Shown: positions 12,812-25,362 of the stretch, in pieces
Layout of the letters: every line of letters begins with the position of its first letter
Numbering within the stretch: the first letter of the stretch is position 1
Source of the DNA: Galerina marginata
Taxonomy: Eukaryota; Basidiomycota; Agaricomycetes; Agaricales; Galerinaceae
Direction: 5' to 3'
Assembly: GCA_023014335.1 (NCBI GenBank)
Contig: JAECYW010000020.1
Span: 1,178,001 to 1,242,000, forward strand
DNA length: 64,000 nucleotides
Program-made: the position numbers and the translations under genes
The notes under the pieces: generated by a model
Database searches by the model: none
What the model was told of the DNA's origin: nothing
Seen by the model: only the letters and a program-made list of their open reading frames with translations

Positions 12812-13528
12812 TCACAGGTCCTGTGAATCAAGGTGTTGAATTTCTTCTCCTAAAGATCTTGCGAATTCCCTCGTGAGCTCATCGGTTTTTGGAAATGGGA
12901 TTCGACGAAGAATCCCATTCATTGATACCCTGAATGGCAAAAACCCATATATATCCTCTGCCATGTCATTGTTGGAAAGTATTTCATAACCAATTATTAT
13001 AGTAAATTCGTTCTCTCGGTCGGAGTACAGGCTGTGCGGTGGAATGTTGCTATCCCAGAGGTACCAGTCAGGCGAAATCCAAGACTGTGTATATGGGTCT
13101 TGCCATGCCTGTGCGTGAAGCGGATAGGCTGGAGACCGCTGAAGTTGCCGCAGAGTAAACACCGGATACACTGAACGGGTTTTCAACCGGATGCACTCCA
13201 GAAGTACATCTGAATTCTCACGCGGCATGTCGTTAATATTGAACTGCGACAGAGCGATTTCAACAATTGAATAGATCCCATGTTGTATCCATGCAATAGC
13301 GATGTCACGATTTGGAGGCAAAGGTGGACAATAGAAACGATGCACTCCCATCGCGAGCGCCCGACATACTTCATCCTGAATTAAGTACATCGTAAGTTTT
13401 GGGTTAGCATCACAAGGGAAAGAAGCGTACGCAGTATAAGGTCGCATCGCAGTTACAGCACTGTACGATAGCCAGAGAGCGCTTTCGTAGGGTGCATAGG
13501 CAGTTAGTGCAATATGCCAAACTCTCAA
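12812..13528 (-). CDS. Hypothetical protein, 238 residues
   Basis: A single open frame that I do not recognise. It is rich in Trp, Tyr and Pro in its middle part and has no clear signal peptide, membrane segment or nucleotide-binding motif. Its N-terminal end lies 266 bp from the divergent start of the long gene at 13795, so the two may share a promoter region. The acidic and basic residues are evenly mixed, consistent with a soluble protein. Confidence 0.45.
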   Translation of the reverse strand: MRVWHIALTAYAPYESALWLSYSAVTAMRPYTAYASFPCDANPKLTMYLIQDEVCRALAMGVHRFYCPPLPPNRDIAIAWIQHGIYSIVEIALSQFNINDMPRENSDVLLECIRLKTRSVYPVFTLRQLQRSPAYPLHAQAWQDPYTQSWISPDWYLWDSNIPPHSLYSDRENEFTIIIGYEILSNNDMAEDIYGFLPFRVSMNGILRRIPFPKTDELTREFARSLGEEIQHLDSQDL

Positions 13529-13794
13529 ACGGTCCCGAAAGAAACTTCCGCTGACGGGACGGCATCTGGACGTGGCTTATCTAGGGCATCCTGGACTTGT
13601 TGGTTGGAAACACTGGCGGCAAATTCCGGCGCACGTGTCCACCACCGGGATCGGGATCGCCGTGGTGCCGTCTTGCACTGACAGAACCTGTCAATTTGAC
13701 AGGTGTACAGCCACAAAAACGAAGTGTTACGTAATCTCTTCTGTCTACTGGAACCTCCGCCACCCTTTGCCTCTTGTCTTGCAACGATATCACC

Positions 13795-16700
13795 ATGACA
13801 CTCAAACCGTCCCTGGAAGACAGTTTCGAAGATGCTCCATATCTTAAACGCCTCCGCTGGGAGAAACCTATAGCGATCCTCGTGAAGGATCTGCTAACGT
13901 CCAAAGATGTTGGTCTTCAATTGAGCTAGAACTCCAGTCACTAAATTTTACATTTGCAGGCTCCTCCCCGGGCAAAGAAGGCGGCAGAAAGTCTTCGGGA
14001 CATGCTAATACTAGAATCAGATGCAGAAGACAAATTCAAGAAGCATCTCCTCCAAACAGGGCGTGAACCTGACGACTTCAAGTTAACATCAGCTGCTGTG
14101 GCCAACCAGCATAAGGCTCGTGTGGTCAAGGAACTTGCAATAATCCGCTGCATTGATTTAAAAGACTGGGTTTCCAAGCCATTTAAACGATCTGCGTCGG
14201 CCGTCGTAAATAACGATGTAGAGAAAACGGTGAGTGCGAGTGTACGTGTTGTAGGTGTCACTCTGGACAGTCGTTTTCAGAATCTTCAGGTGGATGATCA
14301 CATCTACTACCTTCACCAAATCTTTGCGGACTTTGTGAACAACAGTATAAAGGAGCCTACTAATATGCAAGACTCCATGGAACTCGAGGCCAGCGATTTT
14401 ACTGAATCGCTGGGACGGTCGGCCTTGAATCATGTCAAGGAAGGCCATATGCATGTCGCCCTGGCAAATATTGAGATGACAGCGTATTGGATACGCTCTA
14501 CGCTATTTGATAGCACAGCACCGGTGGGTTATTCAAGCTTTGAACCTCAAACTAACACTGATTATCCCCACAGACCAAAGAAAAGAACATTCTTATGCGC
14601 AAACACGAAAGATCGTGGCATGTCCCTTTCTTAGCGGCAGCTACAATATCACCGATCTTTCTTCTGCAAGACAGGGCACTAGTAAACGTGCGGAAAAGCC
14701 AGGTGGGATGGCTGGGGGTTCGTATCATTCTCTCGAGGGTTGACGTAGCTCACAGCATTCGATCTTCACTAGCCATGGGAAACATACTCAATTCCGGATG
14801 GGTGGCGTCACATTGAGTATACCTTTTGGAAGGCTATCTTCGACATAGCCAATATGAAACCGACGAAGGCGGCATTAAATATAGACTACTTTGTCCCTTT
14901 TGCGCACAAGGTTCTAGAATTTCCTGGACCAAAGCTACCAGCTATCGGTATGATTGCGGCAGATGCTCTACCAACAGTACCTCTAACGCTCATATAAAAT
15001 AGTCAGGAATAAAAAGCCGAACGAGAAGTTACCCGGTGATTCCTGGTGTACATGTTCCAAACTTACGAACTTACGCCGTGAAATCTAGTCGCTAACGCAG
15101 GCAAAACTCCTAAGGCTTCCCCTGAAGTTCTGCTGGACGAAACAGCAATAGGTACGACTTCAGTAAATTCCGGCGACAGCGCATCTAACGCTCACCTGAA
15201 ATAGTCAAGAAAGGCCAGATATCTGACTCCCCCGGTATTTTTTAATGTATCTCCGCTAATCTGTGAACTTACATTGTATGATGTAGTTGCCAACACAAGC
15301 AATAGCAATACTCACAATGCTTTCGTCGATGATGCTCTGGCGGACAAAAAAGGTATCTTCCAAACTTCAGTCAGTGTCGTTAACTCATTGCTCTCTTTGC
15401 AAGAGCCGGAGCACACCGTGCCAGTAATTCCTGCATACGATACAATTGGTATCTAACTGACTGACGTTCGCAATGAGGCGCTAAACAAATCTTGTTATAT
15501 ATATACAGGCACTACATGGAAACCATCAGTTTACTCGAATAATTATTTCGAAGATGGTGCGTTGTAAAGTAACATCTCGTAAATGGCAGCTTAACGGTGG
15601 GGTCAGAGGAATTGGATTGGAGCGACGGCACCATCGAATCTGACGATCGGCAAGCCGACATAGAGATGGAAATTCCTCCAGAGGAAACCGGTAGTTAAGC
15701 AGTCAACACTTATAAGAATATCCTAACACTATATCTCACGTAGCGAGTAAAATCAAACTAAATGACGCACAAGCCGCAGCATCCCGAGAAGGACCAGCCG
15801 AAAACGTGTTAACAGGTGTGTTGTGCAAATTTTTGTCCGACTGGCCGATAGTTCAACGTGGGCTTAGATGACGTAGAAATGATGGACGCTGTAAGCGGTA
15901 AGGCTCCCGCTAGTACTGGCATTTCAAAAACAATTATTGAACTGGTACGCAAGTAAAATTACGCACAGGCCAAGTGGGAAGCTCGGCCAATGCAGGCACG
16001 GTAGCAGCACCTCAAAAAGGGCCAGAGGAGAATAAGTCTGGAGCAGGTGTGTTCTGCAAAAATTTGACCGTGAGGCTAACAGCTTAATAGGTGGCTTAGA
16101 CGTAGAAATGAAGGACGCCAATTATCATGAAATTCCTCATGGACATGATAAATCTGGTACGCAAATTTGTCAAATATTACGTGGGTGCTGTCCAAAGGTT
16201 GTTACGCGTGTTAGTGGACAGAGGAGAAATGAAGGACATCAATAATCGCTACATTTTTCCGAACAATCAGGAAGCAGGTATGAGATTTATTGAATTGATC
16301 ATCATGCCTCTAAGTCTGCTTTTTTACTCTACCCAGATGCATCAGCGAAGGCCAGTAATACTGCACCCAAAATTTCAGCATCCAGCCAAGGACCTGCTAA
16401 AATCGTGTCTGGATCTAACAGCGATAACGTTAGCCAGGGAATTAATCGCCCGAGTATGGAGTATGGACCTTCCTATACTGTACGACCCTAATCGTGTCAG
16501 ATATAGGCCCGTCGGTGAAAGCAGGAAATACTGCCCCCAAAGTCACAGCTTCCCATCAAGGATCAGCTCAAGAGCTTGGTACACAATATCTAATGTTTCT
16601 CGTGGAAAGTCAAATTTACTCGTATTGTTCTTAGATACATCGGCGTTAGCTGACAAAAGGGGATCCAAGGCACAACTAACACTGAATGGACCAGCCGAAA

Positions 16701-19700
16701 TCAGGTCTGTGGAAGGCGTGTGCTCAAATCCTCAAGGTACCGCCGATCGCCTGGTGATCAGGCCAGAGGACATAGAAATGCAGGACGCTAGTGATCAGGA
16801 TGTTCCTCAGAACAAACTACAATCTGGTATGTGATTTGAGACACATATCCGTGGCTACCCTAGGAAGATTATTTGTAGGTCCAAAACTAAATGCACACCT
16901 CAACATTTTAGCATCCCAAGCAAGGACATCTGGAAATAATGGTGCGTACACATACTCCACGGGTGCTACAAGAACTTCATAGTGTTTCGGTGGACACAGA
17001 AATGAAGCTCGTCGAGGATCACGATACGGACAAACAGAAATCCGGTATGTGATTCGTTAAATTGCTCATTAAAACTTTTAAGTCGACGGTTTTATTCACA
17101 GAGTCATCAGCGAAGGTCGGTCATGAAGTGCCAAAATCGGCAGCATCCAGCCAAGGACCGATTCAAAGTGCATCTGAGCCATTCGCAAACGACACTCAGC
17201 GGGGCGGAAATAAATCTAGTAATATTTATGAAGCTTCGTATATTATACTTCCCTAATCATATTAGATGCAGGCAAATCGGCGAAGACAGGCGATTCTGCA
17301 CCCAAAGTCCAAATCGCAATGACTAGCCAAACGCGAGCTCAAAAACCTGGTACGCAACATTTGAAACCTCTTATTGAAGCTTTAATCTAATCGTATTAAA
17401 TTCAGGAGGGTCATCTGAAGCTGAAAATGAGGCATTTAAGATTCAAGGACCACCAAATGGGCAAGCCGGACAAAAAAGTGCGTTCTCACACCCCGTGATT
17501 GCCATTAGAGCTTGATAGTCGTTTTAGTGGACATGGTTATGAAGGACGTCGACAATAAGACAATCTATCCGAACAAAAAGAAGCCTGGTATGTGATTCGT
17601 TGAGACACTCCCTAAGACTTTAAGTTCCTAATATTATACACAGACGCATCACCGAAGGTCGGTGACGAAGCGCCCGGATCTGCAACATCCAGCCAAAAGC
17701 AGGCTAAAAATACGCCTGGGCCTAACGTCCACCCCGGCGGGAATCGATCTAGTAAGACTTGTGAAGTTTCGTATGTTGTACAACCCTAATCACATTAAAC
17801 GCAGGCGCCTCAGAGAAGGCACGTTTGTCGGAGAAGAGTGCATCCGAGTCGGCAAAGACCGGCCCATCGAAGAAAACAGGCGATTCTGTAATCAAAGTCC
17901 CAGTGTCCAGCCAGGGGCAAACTCAGAAACCTGGTATGCTACATTTGGTGCTTCTATAAAGATTTTAGTTTGATATCGTCTTGTCCTTAGGAACGTCAGC
18001 GAAACCCGGCAACGAGACACTCAAGACTCAAGTACCACTAGAAGGGCCAGTGGGAAACAAGGATGGAGAAGGTGTGTTCTCGAATTCTACGTGTGCCGTC
18101 AGTAACTCGATAGTAGTGTTAGGGGACGTACAAAGGAAGGATGCCAGTAAAACAAAACCCGGTATTTGATTTGTTGAATTGCTTATCAAGGCCTTAATTC
18201 GACAATAATATTCACAGATGCGTCGATAATCCAGCAAAATGGGCTTAAACGGCCCGCTACAAATGATTCGGGATCTTCCAAAAAGCCGAAAGCCGCTGGC
18301 TCGCCCTCGCCTAATTTGTCACCTCGAAAAAAGCCTAAAAAGCGTACCAAGGATACGACTTATAGAGGCCAAACATCTCGCACAGTACGAAGTGTACCTG
18401 GTAGATTGGCTTCCAAGGCAGACGTCAGAGTTTTCCCTATCTTCCACAACTGGCCAGACAGTGTAGGCTCTACCCTTTCGAAGGCGGACTGGCCAAATGC
18501 CAATCTCAGAGAGAGCAAAGTAGAGGTATGGATCGACACTGTTCCATGTAACGCATGCCCTAACACAAAGTAGCGAACGAAGTATGACGAGGAGGTTACC
18601 TTTGTGGTCCCACAATCCCTGGAAAAACTAAGATACAAATTCGAAGCCCATGTGAGACTGTTTAACATTCATAACTTACTGGTTTTCTCACTTTAACTGT
18701 CAGACCGAGGATGCCCTCACGTTCTTCGCCGACACAATAAGTGCATACCGACGTACCTGCCCTGAAGTTTCCCCTCTCTACATTGAGGACCCTGATAATT
18801 CTTGCATTCGACTACTGACAGAAGAAGCTGCCAAAAACGATCCTAAAGCGGTTCAGACGCTGTTCCGCGAGAGTCACGTACTCATCAGTGGTGCAGTCGA
18901 CGAGCGTAAGCACTTTAATTTAGAGTTTCTCTTAGAGATTGTCGGCAGCTCGTATCGCCCTTTTACCGTGCATAGTAAGTACCAGCATTGTGTTCTAAAC
19001 TACTTGTTTCATGATATTTGCGTTTCAAATTCAGATCATTCTACCGCAACGCAGGGGACGCACACCACAATTCGCGATTTTTTGAAGCACGCCGAACAGG
19101 TAGATGGGTCAATCCTACATTTTCCTTCCCTCCCTAGTTGCGATGAGTATAGCCCCCCAATGGCGGTTGCAACTGATGTTGTCGCATTTAAGGCGACGGC
19201 TGGGAGATATCTCTGCGAAAAACCGTATCCCAAAGGATTTCGGCGGTCGACCTCTGGACTAAAGCACTCCTTCCAAATAATTCCCGCACCCCACGCAGGC
19301 ACTGCAAGCTACATCCACAGCGCAGTTGGAAAAAGTGTCGTTTTCCTCCCAGCACGTTCTGAGCCCAATGAAACCCATGACTCTGAACCCCCAAGGCTAG
19401 AAGCAGTTCCCCTTGTGCCTGGCTCGACAATGTAAGAGATTCTTAACTTCGATGGTATTTCTGCGTCTGATTTGAATAAATAAAGATTTGTGAAAGCACT
19501 TACCCCGATCACGATCCTCCACCTCGAAAATTCAGTTTGTTTCGCTGGAAACATGATCAGTCTTTCAAACTTCCAACCCTCTGTCCAGGGATTGATCACG
19601 GCCTTTTTGGATGAGATGTATTCCACCTCCTTAATGGACACATGGGAGGTGATTCATCGTTTGATTACCTTTTATCACTCTCACCTTGTCCTGGGACGAA

Positions 19701-20475
19701 AGGAAGACAGTAAGCACTCTTTATACTTTTCATCGTTCGCGTTCTGAAACGATACAGATCTTCTCTACCATGTTCCTGACGTTACGAATTTAAGGGAGCT
19801 TGGCGATCTCCTGGCGCTTCTCAATTTGGCGATACTTTCCCCCGCTTTACACCTTTCAATCTACAATGACACATTGTTAGAAGCTAAAGTGGACTACCTG
19901 ACAATGTCTTGCAGGGAAGCTCAGGAAATCGTTAACTTCCTGGACGCGTCGTTAAAAGTTGTGATATCTGGCCGTGAAGTCAAGTTCCGACCAATTTACA
20001 CCCATTTCATTGTTCAACAAACCAGAGCAATGCTACATCATAAACGTGGCCTAGTGGAGGAGATGAAGGAGACCCCTAAATGTACTCTGGATGCTCTGAA
20101 GGAAGGCATTATCGCCTTGTTTCATACCGACACTGCATTTTGGCCAGAATGGGAGAGGCAGGGTAGGTTTTATTATCAGCAGGGCTATCCGAACCCCCAT
20201 CCTTACTCCTTCCAACTCGACACCGAATACGACATATCGATTCGAACTGAGTGCGACAAGAAAAATAATATAGGTCTGTCGTTCGAACTTGTTCTCAGTG
20301 ATATGCTCAATATCTAATATGTTTATCAGATTATTTAAAAGACTTGAATCTGTCCCAAGACATGGACGGTACTTTGTTGGCCCAGCAGTTGTCCGTCATC
20401 AACTGGATCCCTATACCTGAGGGTGACGACGACTCGGACGAAGAGGACGACGATGAAAGTACAATGTCGAGTTAG
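13795..20475 (+). CDS. Very intron-rich gene: amplified exon array plus degenerate JmjC-like domain
   Basis: The start at 13795 opens a first exon that joins in phase 0 to the exon at about 13960-14560. From about 14,950 to 18,220 come many short phase-1 exons. From 18,218 onward a basic exon (Lys/Arg/Pro-rich, nuclear-signal-like) leads into the C-terminal part (18,706-18,970, 19,037-19,431, 19,486-19,708, about 19,759-20,290, and a last acidic exon to 20,475). The C-terminal part follows the agaricomycete JmjC layout: a strand before the first ligand site, G-T, a V-G-K core, P-G-S-T, then L-E-N-S-V-C-F-A-G. At the three iron-ligand positions I read Gln, Ile and Ile instead of His, Asp and His, so it should not bind iron. 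A few array exons contain stops in my reading, so some may be skipped, or the locus could be two genes or partly decayed. Confidence 0.55.
16337..18217 (+). repeat. Higher-order exon-intron tandem array
   Basis: Units begin at 16337, 17102, 17644 and 18218 (the last is the first downstream exon), spaced 765, 542 and 574 bp. Each unit holds three short exons that mostly start with Asp/Gly-Ala/Thr-Ser-x-Lys-like residues and end in Lys-Pro-Gly or similar, just before the donor. All use phase 1. Introns are homologous too: donors read GTATGTGATT or close variants near 16828, 17045, 17589 and 18163, and several acceptors end TTCACAG or TACACAG. Older single-exon units can be traced back to about 14,950. 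The amplification therefore copied exons together with introns. Confidence 0.75.
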
Positions 20476-21233
20476 AGCGAATCTTATTCAGAAGTAGGCA
20501 AGGACGGTGCGATGATGGTTAGTTCCTACCCCATTTGCTTTCTATTTCTCGAGCTAAAGCAAATTGGGTAAAGCTCCACATCGTAAAAGGAGGAGAGATC
20601 GTCTTTATTAATAAATATTCGGAAATTGTTGTAATGTAATCATAATCGACGACAGCCGCTCAGCGATCATCTATTTTGGACTTGCTCGCGGCATAAAGAG
20701 GTCAAGGAAATTATAGACTGACTACATACATTTACGTCTTTCTGGGTTATCTGTATAAGAAAAAATGTTTCCTCACGCGTCCTCACGCGTTTTCAGGACC
20801 GGTCTGTACGATTTTTTCATGGACTCTCGAAAAACAAAAAGACATGCAGCACGCGTTTTGTCGAGCAGAGTGGCCCGTTTCGTGGAAAGAATATCGAAGA
20901 TGGTGCGAAGGTTTTAAGTTGACCATCTCTTTTTTGGGGGATTTGAGGGCATTTCGTCAAAACGGACGCCTGTGGTGACCTTGACAAGACCTTGATAGTG
21001 TAACAATTTTAACACAAGTGATCCCGCAAACTTTCAAACAGCTTCGACAACCATTTTACACTCTTGCTATTGGTATTTAGAGAAAACCTTTCAGAGCAGT
21101 GAAGCACGCGGCCTCGCGACGTGGCTAGTGCGGAACCTTATTTGCGTCTGTATATTTTACCCAATTCAAAAGGCTGAGTCCTTAGAGAGAGCTACGAACA
21201 TTTTTAGCCCACGAAAAGTAAAGAAGACCACGG
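20476..21233. other. Intergenic stretch upstream of the sirtuin
   Basis: No gene was seen. It contains a direct doubling of TCCTCACGCG at about 20771-20790 and is otherwise AT-rich. It should hold the sirtuin promoter; no specific motif can be named. Confidence 0.4.
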
Positions 21234-22328
21234 ATGTCAACTTCTCGCGAACAGGAGGACGAAGAACTACCCCACAGTATCCATAAACTGCAAGCATCAG
21301 ATATGGATGCAGCTTTGGAAGCTGTATTAAAGGCAAAATGCATCACCGTAATCACTGGTAAGATGCCGTTTGACTTCTCGTTGAGTTCAGCACTGTGAAT
21401 ATTCTCTAGGAGCAGGTATTTCGGTGGCTGCAGGCATTCCACCTTTCCGTAAAGACGGTGGGATATACGTAGAAAAAGGCAAGCATTCACAGACTCAGGA
21501 GTTGATGCGTCTTAGTGCCTTAAATGTGAGTCTAAATCGATTGTGGGAGATGCCTTTGGAGCCTCATTCTACCCTTAGGATGTCAATCTTCGTCGGAAAC
21601 ATTGTCAGTTTATTGCCAAGATGGCTCAAAAGTCGACGGCTTCGAACGCAACAGAATTCCATCAGTTTTTAGCAATTCTTCGCGAAAGAAAGCTCCTCCG
21701 CCGATTGTATAGTCAAAATATTGACTTTTTGGAAGAAAAGGTCGGGTTCACTCCGGAATCGTACATTGCGCTTCACGGCTCCCTAAAGAACTTGCGTTGC
21801 GTGAGCTGCGCCTATGAGGATCTGTTGGAGACTCATTTCGAAACTCTTAGTTCAGGGATGCTACCACAATGTCCAAATTGTCGTGATACGCCAAGAGAAC
21901 GGACCAACGGTGCACTTAGACCTCGATCTATTGGTTATATGCGGCCCGCAATTCTGCTGTACGACGAGCAATCTTCAGGCGAATTTGTCCAAATCATTAA
22001 TGCCGATATTGCCAGAACAGGAAGCAGCGAGGTATTGTTGGTTGTCGGAACATCACTTAATATTCCAGCGGTACAGGACATTGTCAAACATTTTGCAACA
22101 ACCATGTTGGAGCAAGGTGGAAACACTGTTTATATTGATCTGGCCAAACCCAGCAAGAGGTGGGATCCTTACTTTTCAATTGCACTTCAAGGCGATTGTC
22201 AAGATTTTGCAAGGCGTGCCATATCTCGTTTGAGCGAACCGATGCAGCCAAATCGTCGGGCTATCGATGAATATGAGCATAAAGTGTACACCCGACGAGA
22301 CAAGCGACCATTTTGGAGTTGGGCGTAG
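21234..22328 (+). CDS. Sir2-family NAD-dependent protein deacylase (sirtuin)
   Basis: Three exons (21234-21357, 21410-21525, 21579-22328) give 329 residues. The introns are 52 and 53 bp, and joining them rebuilds the NAD-binding motif. Visible sirtuin signatures, in order, are: G-A-G-I-S (about residues 42-46), I-P-P-F-R, S-Q-N-I-D, the catalytic His in L-H-G, two Cys pairs (C-V-S-C and C-P-N-C) for the structural zinc, and V-V-G-T-S-L. The usual I-P-D-F-R is I-P-P-F-R here. Sirtuins remove acyl groups from lysines, often on histones, and consume NAD. The C-terminus is basic. It follows the degenerate-JmjC gene on the same strand, with 758 bp between them, so it has its own promoter. Confidence 0.9.
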
Positions 22329-24331
22329 TGAACTAGCTTAAAAAGCATTGGATGACCTTCCTCAACATTTACGATACCAATTTCGAGACCCCATTCTCAT
22401 CATGGCCTGGAATTTACCGTCGTCGCTTTGTGTTACTGTCGGAATGGCTATTTCGAAGTTGAAATTATGTCTAGTCGAATTTGCAGAAGGCTAGACTCTT
22501 AAATTCAGGTGGGTAAACGTAGGATGAGCTTTGAAGCTTTGAAGAGCTGTCCGAGTACTTATTGCTGTTTTCAGTATAGTTGGCGAAACGGTCCTATTTC
22601 TAATTGTTTTGTTAACGTAAACATGTCCCCAGGCTCTTGAAGTCACCAAAGCTGATCATCGAAGGAAGGTAGGTAAAAAAGCAATATGTGTGTTTTGGAA
22701 GGGAAGAAATACTTTAAGACCACCAAATCCAGCGCCAGGTCGCCGGGCAGCCTCCGTTTTATGACGCGAGGCGCCGGTGATCAGATTGGTCAGCAAATCA
22801 CCAACATAGTTCCGTTTTGGTTCCAAATACGGAAACAAAACTCGGATCACATGGATTTTGGTTCCACATACGGAAACAAAACTCGGATCACATGGATTTT
22901 GATTCCACATACGGAAACGAAACCAGGAGATCATTGACGTTGAAAATACCTCCCAAGTCCGAACTCCACCATCTTCCTCCTTGTTCACCGCCGTCCCACC
23001 GCCGTCCCACCGCCGTCCCACCGCCCCCCCCCCCCCGTACTATTCCTAGTAATTCAAGACGCACGCCCTCTTCTTCTCGCATAGAACCCACCTTCACTGC
23101 TGCTTTTCCCCCCATAGATTTCGAGTCACTCCGAATTCGAGAACTACATACCACATCCTGGCAGCATGAGGAAATGTCCTGGCGAATCGCCTTTCATCTT
23201 TAAGGTTTTTCGAGCCGCGCTTTTTCACAATAAGGTGACATCTTTTCTTATCAGTGTTATATATGCAGGACTATCTATTATCCTCATTCGCGTGGTTCTT
23301 CGAACCGCAGCATTTCAGTTAAGTCGAAAATAAACGTTAGACGCCTATACATTATAATGGCAAACCCAATTTATTTAAGTATTTGAAAGGTTTTCATCAC
23401 AAGCCGACTCTAGTCCTTGGGTGAATACGGCCTTGCAATCATTCGACGACGTGGAATGTCGTCCGCATGCTAGTCTAACATGCTGCTACCCTCCCGTCCA
23501 TAGCTCCTGGAAAATATAACAAATGACTTTCAGGAACAAAACACCCGTGATTTACAAAACCGAAGCAACCTTCAAGCGCACATCAATTATCAAGCTCTGC
23601 CCGTGTACCGCTGCACTGAGGTAGAGTGCTTTGGACACATGTATAGTTAGAGCTACGATGGTGCACGAATAACCAGAATATAAATGCCAGGTCACAATAG
23701 ACAACACTTTTTACAGTGAGACGGTCGGAAGATATTGAAATTATATGGTGTGGAGAGACAGTGGAAAAAGGCGTGAAAGTGGTAAGTTAGCCGTTGGCGG
23801 GGTATGAAGAAAAGTAGTAGTACGCCTGGATCATCGGTTGAAAGGGCCAAGGAGGGCAAGCTCACAGGTGCGGTGCACTCCAGGTATGGTGCTTGCTACT
23901 GAGGAAAGACCAACTAGCAGTCGCAGAAGCGAGCTATGTTGTACCTGTGGTTATCGCAAGGCTCGGCGTTTTGTGCTCCACATTGGCATCTTATTGAATA
24001 CGTGAACGACAGTAGCGGTGGTGACTGAATAAAGGCGAAGTCGCGCAGAGACTCGGAGGGCTACTTGCACCAAAGCTGTGTGTTGCGTGTTGCATGTAGC
24101 CAGCTCAACACCGCGCTTAGATGGGCTGTCATCCAGCCTTGAGACGGGTCATTCACTGGTAGAGTGGGCAATGCATGTGGCAGAAGGTGAAACACGACGT
24201 AGGTAGATATAGAGTAATGGATAGGCAGCTGCAAAGAAAGCCTAAGTCCGAGTCTGAGTGGGAGATGAATGGCAACGCGTTTTAGGGTCCCCATATGCTT
24301 TAGGCGTTAATTCAGCGACCGAGATGGTCCA
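22329..24331. repeat. Intergenic repeats between the sirtuin and the LTR element
   Basis: No supported gene. 22633-22760 resembles a dispersed element also present at 54.48-54.60 kb. 22815-22925 holds a three-fold tandem repeat of about 42 bp based on TTCC-N6-GGAA, related to sequence at 58.6 kb and 1-45. 22978-23035 has a short CCGCCGTCCCA repeat ending in a run of C. From 23,200 to 24,330 I see only short, unsupported frames. Confidence 0.55.
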
Positions 24332-25362
24332 TAACAGAACCTAGCTCCAATAGGAACGGGGTTAGACGCGCAGGACGGAGAATGAACGTAATAGTTAGAG
24401 AGAATGTGCGAGTACAAACAGGGAATATGAACTGTTTGTATGTGTATATTACGGGGGACGTCGGACCGAGCAGCCAATTCTGACACTCCCACTCTGCGAG
24501 GGATCGAAGAAGTAGAAAGAAAAATAGGGGAGACTCCCACTGAACAAGTATGGAAGGGAAGGTGATTAAATGAGTGTAACTCCCACTAAAAATTTAGAAA
24601 AATAAGAAAGTAAACCCATCTAAGATCTTCCTAAGAATCCTAACAGAAATTGAGTTCTTCATCCAAATTGGTACTGATGATGATGATGAGGATGGTGGTG
24701 ACAAGATGGGTAAATGGTGAATGGTGAATGAGAGAAAGAGGTGGGCTGGTCACAAGCCTGGTCTATGATGTGGGGGGTGTGAGTCATGGAATGAGATGAT
24801 GAGGAAGCTTGAATGTTGACTTGGGCTTCTTGAATCTTGAATGAAGCCAGGATGGGGGTCCACTATGATGAGCTGCTGAAGAATGGGATGTGATGAAGTG
24901 AAGGCAAGTTGGGTGCCTGAATGAGGGGGGTATATGGTTGAGGTGATAGGTGGCAATGCTGGCCAACCTGGATGCAAGAGGGTGTTGACAGAAACATAAT
25001 TTGGTGACTACTAGGCCAACCAACCCCAGATGATGTGCTTGTAAACACTATATGGCGGCTACTAGGCCAACCAACCTAATATACGCTTTGTGGGCGTCTT
25101 CAGAAGCCATTTGGCGACCGGCACAAGATGATGTGGCGCAAAACTTTGTCGCAGCCAGACACAAAATAAGACTCCCTGAAAGATAGATGAAGCGCGGGGC
25201 CCATAACCTAACAGAACCTAGCTCCAATAGGAACGGGGTTAGACGCGCAGGACGGAGAATGAACGTAATAGTTAGAGAGAATGTGCGAGTACAAACAGGG
25301 AATATGAACTGTTTGTATGTGTATATTACGGGGGACGTCGGACCGAGCAGCCAATTCTGACA
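24332..25362 (-). mobile_element. Complete non-autonomous copia-type LTR element (TRIM-like)
   Basis: Two direct repeats of 154 bp (24332-24485 and 25209-25362), identical by eye, enclose 723 bp. On the minus strand each begins TGTCAG and ends CTGTTA. The whole is flanked by a 5-bp target duplication GTCCA at 24327-24331 and 25363-25367. Directly inside the 5' repeat, 25197-25208 reads GGTTATGGGCCC on the minus strand. That is the primer site of the copia half-tRNA-iMet type. A purine-rich tract (AGAGTGGGAG) lies just before the 3' repeat. The interior has no gag or pol frame, so it must have been mobilised by proteins from elsewhere. The identical repeats and intact target duplication indicate recent insertion. 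Confidence 0.9.

Noticed and set aside
12812..13528. Intron at about 13436-13382 in the 238-residue orphan
   Set aside because: GT and AG are present, but removing it shifts the frame into an early stop; the uninterrupted frame is better.
22978..23035. Repeated CCGCCGTCCCA and poly-C run as a possible CRISPR or telomere-like array
   Set aside because: Only three short units without spacers; a simple-sequence expansion.
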